DNA from: Nitrososphaerota archaeon
Lineage (GTDB): Archaea; Thermoproteota; Bathyarchaeia; Bathyarchaeales; Bathycorpusculaceae
DNA: 8,040 bases
Direction: 5' to 3'
Assembly: GCA_031283385.1 (NCBI GenBank)
Contig: JAITBW010000175.1
Coordinates: 1 to 8,040, forward strand
Positions within the stretch are counted from its first letter, which is position 1; the number at the start of each line of letters is the position of its first letter. The translations under genes were made by a program, and so were the position numbers. The notes beneath the pieces are model-generated. The model saw nothing but the letters and a program-made list of their open reading frames with translations. It did no database searches and was not told the origin of the DNA. This document shows positions 1-6,223 of this stretch, in pieces.

Positions 1-5
1 GCATC

Positions 6-20
6 AGAAAGGCTTTTAAG
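6..20 (+). promoter_or_regulatory. Possible BRE/TATA element upstream of metK
   Basis: A purine-rich stretch (AGAAAGG, 6-12) is followed by CTTTTAAG (13-20), which resembles an archaeal BRE plus TATA box. With the usual spacing of about 26 bases from the box centre, transcription would begin near 40-45 and leave a leader of about 30 bases before metK. The match is weak and AT-rich sequence gives such matches by chance. The element may also lie in the end of an upstream gene that is cut off by the window. Confidence 0.25.
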
Positions 21-71
21 AAAAACACCTGATTAATTATCACTCAATTCAAGTAATAGAAAGTGTTTCCA

Positions 72-1235
72 ATGAAAATGAACGGAAAATATTTGTTTAC
101 ATCTGAATCTGTCGGGGAAGGTCATCCAGATAAAGTTGCAGACCAAATTTCTGACAGCGTTTTAGACGCAATACTTACACAAGACCCTAAGGCAAGAGTT
201 GACTGTGAGACTCTTATCATGCAAGGAACCGTAATTATTACAGGTCAAATTACTACTAGCGCGTCTGTGAATATCCCAAATATTGTTCGCAAAACTCTAA
301 AAGAAATTGGGTTTGATAATTCTAAAGACGGTCTTGACTGGGAAACATGTGGCGTTATTGTTTCCTTAACAGAGCAGTCACCAGACATTGCTATGGGTGT
401 TGATGAAACAGTTGGTCATGAGCAAGGCGCGGGTGATCAAGGTATGGTCTTTGGGTATGCTTCAAATGAAACAAAAGAACTTATGCCTCTACCAATTCTG
501 TTATCTCATAAAATTGTTAAACGCTTAGCTGAGGTGCGTAAAAACGGTGAAATGCCATATCTACGTCCAGACTGCAAATCACAAGTTACCATCCAATACG
601 AAAATGGCAAACCACAATGTGTCAAAACCGTTGTAATTGCAGCACAAAACAATGGCTCAGTTGAAGACGCAGTTCTAAAACAGCAAATAATTGAAAAAGT
701 AATAAAACATGTTATCCCCGCAAATTTGATACCTGAAGATATAAAATATGTTATCAACGGTACAGGTCGTTTCGTCATCGGCGGAACACTAGCAGACTCA
801 GGGTTAACCGGTAGAAAAATCATTGTTGATACCTACGGCGGCGTAGGAAGCCACGGCGGCGGATGTTTCAGTGGAAAAGACCCATCCAAAGTTGATAGAA
901 GCGGCTGCTACATGGCGCGTTACATTGCCAAAAACATTGTCGCAGCTGGATTAGCAGAACAATGTCAAGTTCAAATCAGTTACGCTATAGGCGTAGCCCA
1001 ACCCATATCCGTATTGGTCAACACTTTTGAGACAGGAAAAATCCCAGACCAACAAATACTTGACCTAGTGCTGAAAAATTTTGACATGCGCCCCCGTGCA
1101 GTCATTGACCAACTCAATCTCAAACGTCCAATCTACAAAAAAACTGCGTCTTTTGGACACTTTGGTAGAGATGATGTTGACATTCCATGGGAAAACTGTG
1201 ATAAGGTAAGTATTCTAAGTAAAGCTATAGCCTAA
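72..1235 (+). CDS. metK: S-adenosylmethionine synthetase, canonical bacterial/eukaryotic MetK family
   Basis: Makes S-adenosylmethionine from methionine and ATP, releasing phosphate and pyrophosphate, in the cytoplasm; the product is the general methyl donor. From the ATG at 72 the protein has 387 residues, the normal MetK length. Visible family motifs are [13 protein letters not shown] near residues 9-21 (ATP-binding His18), G-A-G-D-Q-G at 119-124, R-K-N-G-x-x-P-x-L-R-P-D around 156-167, [14 protein letters not shown] around 244-257, and the phosphate-binding [16 protein letters not shown] at 262-277. A GTG at 63 would add three residues, and an ATG at 78 gives a start closer to the conserved M-x-x-x-x-L-F; no strong ribosome site decides between 72 and 78. 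Most archaea instead use a divergent archaeal synthetase, so this is a bacterial/eukaryotic-type enzyme in an archaeal neighbourhood. The usual [14 protein letters not shown] block reads [14 protein letters not shown] here (229-242). No partner gene in the window is tied to it. Confidence 0.95.
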   Translation: MKMNGKYLFTSESVGEGHPDKVADQISDSVLDAILTQDPKARVDCETLIMQGTVIITGQITTSASVNIPNIVRKTLKEIGFDNSKDGLDWETCGVIVSLTEQSPDIAMGVDETVGHEQGAGDQGMVFGYASNETKELMPLPILLSHKIVKRLAEVRKNGEMPYLRPDCKSQVTIQYENGKPQCVKTVVIAAQNNGSVEDAVLKQQIIEKVIKHVIPANLIPEDIKYVINGTGRFVIGGTLADSGLTGRKIIVDTYGGVGSHGGGCFSGKDPSKVDRSGCYMARYIAKNIVAAGLAEQCQVQISYAIGVAQPISVLVNTFETGKIPDQQILDLVLKNFDMRPRAVIDQLNLKRPIYKKTASFGHFGRDDVDIPWENCDKVSILSKAIA

Positions 1236-1250
1236 ATTAAGGCATAACAG

Positions 1251-1297
1251 CTTCTTTTCTTTGTCTTAACTTATTTTTCATTTTTTAATTTTTTATA
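1251..1297 (+). terminator. T-rich transcription stop region after metK
   Basis: Beginning 15 bases past the metK stop codon, the + strand carries successive T-tracts: TTTT within 1255-1262, TTTTT at 1274-1278, TTTTTT at 1281-1286 and TTTTTT at 1289-1294. There is no GC-rich hairpin before them. Archaeal RNA polymerase ends transcription at T-tracts alone, so this is a good candidate for metK termination and suggests that metK and purM are separate transcription units. Confidence 0.55.
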
Positions 1298-1313
1298 GTT
1301 AATTGTTTGTTAA

Positions 1314-1330
1314 ACCTGTGCTATACAGGT
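1314..1330. repeat. Perfect inverted repeat, possible operator upstream of purM
   Basis: ACCTGT (1314-1319) and ACAGGT (1325-1330) are perfect inverted arms around the 5-base centre GCTAT. The repeat sits between the metK T-tracts and the candidate purM promoter, ending about 14 bases before the BRE-like sequence. A shorter palindrome, GTTT-GTT-AAAC (1305-1315), abuts it. The size and position suit a dimeric regulator upstream of the purine genes, but the same sequence could form a small RNA hairpin at the 3' end of metK transcripts. No known regulator motif is recognised. Confidence 0.4.
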
Positions 1331-1343
1331 ATAAGTCAAAGTT

Positions 1344-1359
1344 GAAAGTAACATATAAA
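1344..1359 (+). promoter_or_regulatory. Candidate BRE/TATA promoter for purM
   Basis: GAAAGTAA (1344-1351, BRE-like) followed by CATATAAA (1352-1359, TATA box) matches the archaeal arrangement. The predicted transcription start, about 26 bases past the box centre, is near 1381-1382. This would give a leader of about 65 bases before the purM ATG at 1448. The element lies after the metK T-tracts and next to the 1314-1330 palindrome, which supports independent control of the purine genes. Confidence 0.45.
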
Positions 1360-1447
1360 CCTCAAACTATGTATTTTAAGCTGTTGACAAGCATAATCGT
1401 TATCTCTAACAAAGTTACACATCAATATGTACTGGAGAAATAATTGG

Positions 1448-2527
1448 ATGCCAACAAATTACACTTACGATGATGCAGGAGTAAACCGTAAACAGAGAGC
1501 AGAATCAAAAAAACAACTTGGTATTCTACAAGAAACATATGCACAAAACATTTTTGGCTCAATTCTAAAATTGCCTTACGGAAATATATTCCAAGTAGAC
1601 CAAAATCAGTATCTTGACCTTGTCATTGAAGGTGTAGGCACAAAAGTACTAATTGCACAGCTAATTAAAAAATATGATACCATAGGCATAGACGCAGTCG
1701 CTATGGCTGTAAACGACGTTATACGTTCAGGCGCAAAACCTCTCGCAATCGCCGATAACATTCACGCTCAAGAGAGCAACCCTGACTTAGTCAAAGATTG
1801 GTTAACAGGCGTTGCAAAAGGCGCAATAATGTCAGGCTGCCCAGTTACTGGCGGAGAAATTGGTGATGTAGCAGAAATAATCAAAGGTATAAACAAAAAC
1901 GCCGGTTTTGACATGGTTATATCATCTGTTGGCACAGTAGACAAAAAAGACATAATCACTGGCGAAAACATTAACTCTGGCGACCCAATTATTGGACTTG
2001 CTAGTAGCGGTCTACATAGTAACGGCATTACACTTGCCCGTAAAATTCTCTTCAAACAATGGGGCGGAAAATTTGAACCAACAGACATCCCTGACAGTTT
2101 AGACCGCGAAATAGGACTAGAAGCACTCGAACCAACAAAAATCTATGTTAAACCCCTTCTTAAATTAGCCTCTAAAGTAAAAATTAAAGCAGCAGTACAT
2201 ATTACAGGTGACGCATACACCAAATTTAATAACCTTACACACGCCTCACCTGGTATCGGCTTTAGATTTGACCATTTCCACCCACAACCAATTTTTACTT
2301 TAATGCAGAGAACCGCGGCTGAATTGGGTTACTGTATTTCAGATGAGGAAATGTTCAAAACTTTCAACATGGGTTGGGGTTTTGGTATAATTGTAGACAG
2401 AACGGATCTTGATGCTGCAATGGCGGCTCTTTATCAAACTGGTGTTGAGGCTGATGTTATAGGTGAAATCACAGATAAACAAGTAGTTGAAGTTATTTAT
2501 AATGACAAGCAGATGATTTTAACCTAA
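1448..2527 (+). CDS. purM: Phosphoribosylformylglycinamidine cyclo-ligase (AIR synthetase), archaeal type
   Basis: Catalyses ATP-dependent ring closure of FGAM to aminoimidazole ribonucleotide, the fifth step of purine synthesis, directly after the PurSLQ reaction encoded downstream. From the ATG at 1448 the protein has 359 residues, near the family norm. Motifs in order: Y-D-D-A-G-V-N close to the N-terminus, G-V-G-T-K (62-66), D-A-V-A-M-A-V-N-D (82-90), T-G-G-E-I-G-D (134-140), S-G-L-H-S-N-G (187-193), H-I-T-G-D-A-Y-T-K-F (251-260) and F-N-M-G-W-G-F (306-312). The H-I-T-G-D-A-Y form is archaeal; bacteria usually have H-I-T-G-G-G. I chose 1448 over the in-frame ATG at 1427 because GGAG (1434-1437) lies 10 bases before it and the family begins shortly before Y-x-D-A-G-V; the 1427 start would add seven residues, M-Y-W-R-N-N-W, of no family character. 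The gene precedes purS by 57 bases. Confidence 0.95.
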   Translation: MPTNYTYDDAGVNRKQRAESKKQLGILQETYAQNIFGSILKLPYGNIFQVDQNQYLDLVIEGVGTKVLIAQLIKKYDTIGIDAVAMAVNDVIRSGAKPLAIADNIHAQESNPDLVKDWLTGVAKGAIMSGCPVTGGEIGDVAEIIKGINKNAGFDMVISSVGTVDKKDIITGENINSGDPIIGLASSGLHSNGITLARKILFKQWGGKFEPTDIPDSLDREIGLEALEPTKIYVKPLLKLASKVKIKAAVHITGDAYTKFNNLTHASPGIGFRFDHFHPQPIFTLMQRTAAELGYCISDEEMFKTFNMGWGFGIIVDRTDLDAAMAALYQTGVEADVIGEITDKQVVEVIYNDKQMILT

Positions 2528-2550
2528 ATATTTGCTTTTATTTTGATGAA

Positions 2551-2561
2551 AGTGTTTAAAT
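2551..2561 (+). promoter_or_regulatory. Candidate internal promoter giving leaderless purS mRNA
   Basis: In the 57-base gap after purM, a BRE-like purine stretch (ATGAAAGTG, 2546-2554) is followed by TTTAAAT (2555-2561). The box centre at about 2558 lies 27 bases before the purS ATG at 2585, the spacing expected if transcription begins at the start codon itself. There is no Shine-Dalgarno sequence before that ATG, which is consistent with a leaderless transcript. Read-through from purM remains possible. Confidence 0.45.
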
Positions 2562-2584
2562 CTTTTATACTCTCATTTAACTCC

Positions 2585-2833
2585 ATGAAATACGTTGCTA
2601 AAATAGACGTTAGTCTAAAATCTGGGCACAGCAACCCCGAAAGCGAAACCACTGCGCATTTATTGAAAGAACTCGGTTACCAAGTTGAAAAAGTGGATAC
2701 AAGCAAAGTATACACAATAGCACTTAATGCCTCCTCATTAGCTGAAGCAGAGGCAACAGCTGAAGAAATGAGTAAACGCTTACTTGCAAACCCAACTAAA
2801 GACATCTATACCATAAATGTAGTGGAACAATAA
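2585..2833 (+). CDS. purS: FGAM synthase small subunit PurS
   Basis: Small bridging subunit of formylglycinamidine ribonucleotide synthase. In characterised systems a PurS dimer docks PurL to the glutaminase PurQ and lets ammonia pass between them. From the ATG at 2585 it has 82 residues, the typical PurS size, and begins M-K-Y-V-A-K-I-D-V-S-L-K-S-G with the family's beta-strand start, then N-P-E-S-E-T-T followed by a helix with L-K-E-L-G-Y. The frame is open back to a TTG at 2543 and an ATG at 2546, but the extra residues are unlike PurS and overlap the probable promoter, so 2585 is preferred. The stop codon shares its last base with the purL start (TAATG), indicating translational coupling with purL. 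Confidence 0.93.
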   Translation: MKYVAKIDVSLKSGHSNPESETTAHLLKELGYQVEKVDTSKVYTIALNASSLAEAEATAEEMSKRLLANPTKDIYTINVVEQ

Positions 2834-5211
2834 TGAATTCTAACATCTACATCCGGAGTGCTACAGTAAATAATGTCCTTGAAGTAGCATTAACCACGGC
2901 TACAGATGCTGAGCTTGTTGATATTAACAGTGAACTTTCATTAGGCCTAAGTTTTGATGAAATGAAAATCGTACAGGCTTACTTTAAAACTGAAAACCGT
3001 AACCCTTCAGATGTAGAGCTTCAAACAATCAGTCAAACATGGTCTGAACATTGTTGTCATAAAACTTTTAGAGGAAAAATCATTTTTGAAGGTAAAGAAA
3101 TAGACAGCCTGTTTAAGACATACTTAGCAAAAGTAACTAAAGAAATTAATGCTCCTTGGTGTTTTAGCGTTTTTGAAGATAACGCGGGTATAGTAAAATT
3201 TGACAAAGGCTATGGCATAGCCGCAAAAGTTGAAACTCATAATCACCCTTCTGCTGTGGAGCCCTTTGGTGGCGCAGCAACTGGTGTTGGTGGTGTAATT
3301 CGTGATGTTCTTGGTGTATGGGCTGATCCAATTGCTTGTACAGATGTTTTGGGCTTTGGACCCTTAGATTTTGATTATAACCTGCTCCCGACAGGAATTA
3401 AGCATCCTAAATATGTCTACAGAGGAGTTACAGCAGGTATCAGTGCATATGGCAACAACATGGGTATTCCAACAGTTAATGGAGCTATCTATTTTGATGA
3501 ATCCTATACTGGTAATGTTACCGTTTTCTGCGGATGCTTTGGACTTTTACCTCTTAATAAATATATTAAAAACGCCAAAGCTGGGGACTATATCGTTATG
3601 GCCGGCGGAAAAACCGGACGCGACGGCATACATGGCGTCACATTTGCCTCAGCTGAGCTAACTGAAAAATCTGAAGAGGTCAGTCGTCCAGCTGTGCAAA
3701 TTGCTAACCCTATAGAGGAAGAAAAACTCAAGCGCGCTATTATAATTATACGTGACCGTCAATTAGCTTCTGCGACAACTGATCTCGGTGGTGGCGGGTT
3801 ATCTTCAGGTGTAGGCGAAACAGCTGAACGATATGGATGTGGCGTAGCAGTTGAGCTTTCAAAAGTTCCATTAAAACATCAAGGTCTTGCCCCATGGGAA
3901 ATTTATATTTCAGAATCACAAGAACGTCAATTATTTGCGGTTCCACCTGAAAACTTGGATGCAGTACTAGCAATTTTTGAACAAGAAGAAGTGGAAGCAA
4001 CTGCAATTGGACAATTAACCCCTGAACGTCGTTTAAAACTTACGTACCAAAACATTACCGTCGCAGATTTGGACATGACATTCTTATTTAGCACTTGTAC
4101 CACTACAAAAACTGCAACTCTCTCTCCTCCTGTATTTAACGAACCAGACTTTGCAGAGCCAACGGATCTCACTCAAACCCTGCTACAAATACTTGAAGCA
4201 CCTAACATTGCAAGTAAAGAAAGCGTTATTCGAACATATGACCATGAAGTTAAAGGTAATACAATTCTCAAACCTCTACAAGGTAAATATGCTGGTCCTA
4301 ATGACGCCGCAGTTCTAAAACCTCTTGAAAACTCGTGGAAAGGACTTACAATTTCATGTGGCATGAATCCAAATTATGGCAAAATTGATCCCTATTGGAT
4401 GGCAGCCTCAGCAATTGATGAGGCAATAAGAAATAATTTAGCCGTAGGTGGACGTAGAATTGCTTTACTCGACAATTTCACTTGGGGAAACCCCGAAAAA
4501 ACCGAACGACTCGGTTCTCTAGTACGAGCATGTCAAGCTTGTTACGATGTAGCTAAAACATATAGAACACCTTTCATCTCAGGCAAAGATAGCCTTTATA
4601 ATGAATCTCCCATGGGTCCAGTAACACCAACTCTACTGATCACAGCAATAGGCATTGTACCCGACATACGTTCAACAGTTTCAATGGAACTAAAAACACC
4701 AGAAAATCTACTGTACATACTTGGTAACACTTATCCTGAAATGGGTGGTTCAGAATACTATAAACTCAAAGGACATCTCGGTGCAAGCGTACCAAAACTA
4801 CAACCAGTTAAAGCACGTAAAAACTACTATAACCTTACTAAGGCAATCGGATATGGCATGGTAAAATCTTGTCATGACCTCTCTGAGGGCGGTTTAGCAG
4901 TTGCAGCAGCAGAAATGGCTCTTGCAAGTAATATCGGTATGACAATTGACCTTAAAGCAGTACCTGCTAAAGAAATTACCAGAAACGATTCTATATTATT
5001 CTCCGAATCCAATAGTCGTTTTCTAATTGAAGTATCACCAAAAGACCGTTATGATTTTGAAGCTTTAATGAAAAATAGTTGTACCCTAATTGGAGAAGTA
5101 ACAGATACCAAAAAACTGCAAATTCACGGTTTAAACAGCAATTTGATAATTGATACTGATCTTTCACAATTACGTGCGGCATGGAAAAAAACTTTAACCG
5201 CGGAGGCCTAG
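2833..5211 (+). CDS. purL: FGAM synthase large subunit PurL (small-PurL type)
   Basis: ATP-dependent synthetase subunit that converts FGAR to FGAM with ammonia from PurQ, the fourth step of IMP synthesis. At 792 residues it is a stand-alone PurL, somewhat longer than the roughly 600-740 of well-studied small PurLs, and it lacks the fused glutaminase of the large type. Two tandem PurM-like halves are visible. First half: W-S-E-H-C-C-H-K-T-F at 70-79 (catalytic His73 region), V-E-T-H-N-H-P at 133-139 with P-F-G-G-A-A-T-G-V-G-G after it (144-154), G-G-K-T-G-R-D-G at 258-265, D-L-G-G-G-G-L-S at 317-324 and S-E-S-Q-E-R at 360-365. Second half: N-L-A-V-G-G-R-R (534-541), I-S-G-K-D-S-L (582-588), C-H-D-L-S-E-G-G-L (680-688) and L-F-S-E-S-N-S-R-F (722-730). 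The stretch around 418-445 between the halves is Thr/Pro-rich and looks like a linker. The start overlaps the purS stop by one base, with a weak TGGA (2823-2826) upstream; purQ follows after 4 bases. Confidence 0.97.
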   Translation: MNSNIYIRSATVNNVLEVALTTATDAELVDINSELSLGLSFDEMKIVQAYFKTENRNPSDVELQTISQTWSEHCCHKTFRGKIIFEGKEIDSLFKTYLAKVTKEINAPWCFSVFEDNAGIVKFDKGYGIAAKVETHNHPSAVEPFGGAATGVGGVIRDVLGVWADPIACTDVLGFGPLDFDYNLLPTGIKHPKYVYRGVTAGISAYGNNMGIPTVNGAIYFDESYTGNVTVFCGCFGLLPLNKYIKNAKAGDYIVMAGGKTGRDGIHGVTFASAELTEKSEEVSRPAVQIANPIEEEKLKRAIIIIRDRQLASATTDLGGGGLSSGVGETAERYGCGVAVELSKVPLKHQGLAPWEIYISESQERQLFAVPPENLDAVLAIFEQEEVEATAIGQLTPERRLKLTYQNITVADLDMTFLFSTCTTTKTATLSPPVFNEPDFAEPTDLTQTLLQILEAPNIASKESVIRTYDHEVKGNTILKPLQGKYAGPNDAAVLKPLENSWKGLTISCGMNPNYGKIDPYWMAASAIDEAIRNNLAVGGRRIALLDNFTWGNPEKTERLGSLVRACQACYDVAKTYRTPFISGKDSLYNESPMGPVTPTLLITAIGIVPDIRSTVSMELKTPENLLYILGNTYPEMGGSEYYKLKGHLGASVPKLQPVKARKNYYNLTKAIGYGMVKSCHDLSEGGLAVAAAEMALASNIGMTIDLKAVPAKEITRNDSILFSESNSRFLIEVSPKDRYDFEALMKNSCTLIGEVTDTKKLQIHGLNSNLIIDTDLSQLRAAWKKTLTAEA
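5202..5206 (+). promoter_or_regulatory. Strong Shine-Dalgarno sequence for purQ
   Basis: GGAGG lies inside the last codons of purL, 9 bases before the purQ ATG at 5216. It is the strongest ribosome site in the window and fixes the purQ start. It also shows that this organism uses Shine-Dalgarno initiation for internal operon genes. Confidence 0.75.
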
Positions 5212-5215
5212 AAAA

Positions 5216-6034
5216 ATGAAAACTGAAGAAATCAAAGTTTGTGTTTTACGTGTGGGTGGAACTAACTGTGATTTTGAAACAGCAAGAGCTTTTCAAGAAC
5301 TTGGGGTACAAGCAGAAATTAAACATATTAATGAATTGGTAAAACATGGTAATCTGTTGAGCTATAATATGCTTGTTTTTCCTGGGGGTTTTTCATTTGG
5401 TGATTATGTGCGTTCTGGCGTAATTTTTGCGCGTTCATTAAATGCAAAACTTGGTAAACAGATGAAGCAATTCATAGATGAGAACCGTCCGATTCTTGGT
5501 ATTTGTAACGGTTTCCAAATTCTTATTGAATATGGTTTACTGCCTGAATTTGAAGATATTGATCCATACTCACAAGCGGTTCTAACTACTAACAATCCTC
5601 AAGGGTTTAAATGTAAATGGGTTTACTTAAAAAATGAAAATAAGGGTAATTGTCTATTTACAAACAAAATTCCTCAAAATAAAATTCTCAAAATTCCAAT
5701 TGCACACGGAGAGGGACGTTTTCTATTTCCAGTTGAAAAAGAAAAACAGTTACTGGAAAAATTAGTTGACAATGATATGCTAGTTTTCCGTTATTGCGAT
5801 GAAAACGGTACACCAGCAAATGGTAACTACCCAATAAACCCAAATGGCGCGTATCATGATATTGCAGGTATATGCAACAAGGAAGGCACAATCTTTGGGT
5901 TAATGCCTCATCCAGAGCGCGCAATGTATTGGTGGCAAGAACCAGACTGGACAAGTAAAATACATACAAACCCATATGGCGATGGTAAACTCTTATTTGA
6001 AAACATAATTATAAACATACGTAACATGCAGTAA
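5216..6034 (+). CDS. purQ: FGAM synthase glutaminase subunit PurQ
   Basis: Class I glutamine amidotransferase that hydrolyses glutamine and supplies ammonia to PurL in the PurS-PurL-PurQ complex. The protein has 272 residues, longer than the roughly 230 of Bacillus-type PurQ. Motifs: L-R-V-G-G-T-N-C-D-F near the start (11-20), F-P-G-G-F-S-F-G-D-Y-V-R-S-G (55-68), the nucleophile elbow G-I-C-N-G-F-Q with Cys97, and the catalytic pair in M-P-H-P-E-R, His232 and Glu234. All three triad residues are present, so the enzyme should be active. The start is set by GGAGG 9 bases upstream, and the gene lies 4 bases after purL, so PurL and PurQ are almost certainly co-translated from one message. It closes the purine cluster; a 189-base gap follows. 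Confidence 0.96.
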   Translation: MKTEEIKVCVLRVGGTNCDFETARAFQELGVQAEIKHINELVKHGNLLSYNMLVFPGGFSFGDYVRSGVIFARSLNAKLGKQMKQFIDENRPILGICNGFQILIEYGLLPEFEDIDPYSQAVLTTNNPQGFKCKWVYLKNENKGNCLFTNKIPQNKILKIPIAHGEGRFLFPVEKEKQLLEKLVDNDMLVFRYCDENGTPANGNYPINPNGAYHDIAGICNKEGTIFGLMPHPERAMYWWQEPDWTSKIHTNPYGDGKLLFENIIINIRNMQ

Positions 6035-6063
6035 CACCCTAAAATGACGCTATCTTTTCATAG

Positions 6064-6122
6064 TTACCGTAGACATATGAGTTGAAAAAGTTTGATTCAT
6101 ATGTTTAACTTCGCTATGGTAA
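6064..6122 (+). repeat. Two-level inverted repeat downstream of purQ
   Basis: Outer arms TTACCGTAG (6064-6072) and CTATGGTAA (6114-6122) pair over 9 positions with one G-U wobble. Directly inside, ACATATGA (6073-6080) and TCATATGT (6097-6104) pair perfectly over 8 positions. The inner loop is 16 bases and there is a 9-base bulge on the 3' side only (6105-6113). As RNA this would form a long interrupted stem of 17 pairs in the purQ 3' region. As DNA, the inner arms each contain the palindrome CATATG, so they could also be two binding sites for a dimeric regulator. No known riboswitch or RNA family is recognised. Confidence 0.5.
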
Positions 6123-6151
6123 AAACATATCTCAGGTTTGTATTCGCTGCC

Positions 6152-6170
6152 TATTTTTTTCATGAAAAAA
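6152..6170 (+). terminator. T-tract terminator candidate after the purine operon
   Basis: A run of seven T (6154-6160) is followed by CATG and six A, which makes the perfect palindrome TTTTTTCATGAAAAAA (6155-6170). On the + strand the T-run is a suitable archaeal stop for purQ transcripts and lies 32 bases after the two-level inverted repeat. The same palindrome gives a T-run on the other strand, but no minus-strand gene is nearby to use it. Confidence 0.4.
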
Positions 6171-6177
6171 CATTAAA

Positions 6178-6185
6178 CTTAAATC
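6178..6185 (+). promoter_or_regulatory. Candidate TATA box for the Dph6-like/cobT pair
   Basis: CTTAAATC, with A-rich sequence upstream, has its centre near 6181. The expected start of transcription about 26 bases on is near 6207-6208, leaving a leader of about 16 bases that still includes the GGAAG ribosome site at 6211-6215. The inverted repeat TTAACC/GGTTAA (6188-6210) spans the region between box and start, where a repressor would act. Confidence 0.4.
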
Positions 6186-6210
6186 GATTAACCAACGTTT
6201 AACAGGTTAA

Positions 6211-6215
6211 GGAAG
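6211..6215 (+). promoter_or_regulatory. Shine-Dalgarno sequence fixing a GTG start
   Basis: GGAAG (within AAGGAAG, 6209-6215) lies 8 bases before the GTG at 6224. An ATG at 6222 overlaps this GTG but is in another frame and is followed at once by TGA, so the GTG is the productive start of the Dph6-like gene. Confidence 0.6.
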
Positions 6216-6223
6216 TATAAAAT

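Larger units (their letters stand above)
6035..6223 (+). other. Intergenic region between purQ and the Dph6-like gene
   Basis: This 189-base gap holds no convincing coding sequence on either strand. Reading from left to right it contains a two-level inverted repeat (6064-6122), a third ACATAT (6125-6130), a T-tract within a 16-base palindrome (6154-6170), a TATA-like box (6178-6185), a small inverted repeat TTAACC (6188-6193) / GGTTAA (6205-6210), and a Shine-Dalgarno sequence (6211-6215). The order fits termination of the purine operon followed by a controlled promoter for the next two genes. Confidence 0.6.

Noticed and set aside
1..36. Possible C-terminal end of an upstream gene: two frames read a few codons to a stop (TGA at 30-32, TAA at 34-36).
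   Set aside because: Only about ten codons are visible in each and no family can be recognised; the frames are equally open by chance.
506..823. Open frame of 105 codons on the minus strand inside metK.
   Set aside because: It lies wholly within a strongly conserved gene on the other strand and its translation shows no recognisable domain.
1236..1447. Searched for a tRNA or riboswitch in the metK-purM gap, since SAM riboswitches often accompany metK.
   Set aside because: No cloverleaf, no SAM-riboswitch-like core, and the gap is downstream rather than upstream of metK.
1768..2088. Open frame of 106 codons on the minus strand inside purM.
   Set aside because: It mirrors conserved PurM codons and has no promoter or family resemblance of its own.
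2531..2544. T-rich stretch just after the purM stop as a terminator.
   Set aside because: The T-runs are broken and short (longest four), and the purine genes are close enough for read-through, so termination here is not supported.
3371..3661. Second + strand frame inside purL, 96 codons.
   Set aside because: It overlaps essential PurL motifs in another frame and its product is low in recognisable features; an out-of-frame shadow.
3746..4364. Run of minus-strand open frames opposite purL.
   Set aside because: They overlap one another and the conserved PurL core; no ribosome site or domain supports them.
5688..5975. Minus-strand open frame of 95 codons opposite purQ.
   Set aside because: It covers the catalytic end of PurQ in antisense and resembles no protein family.
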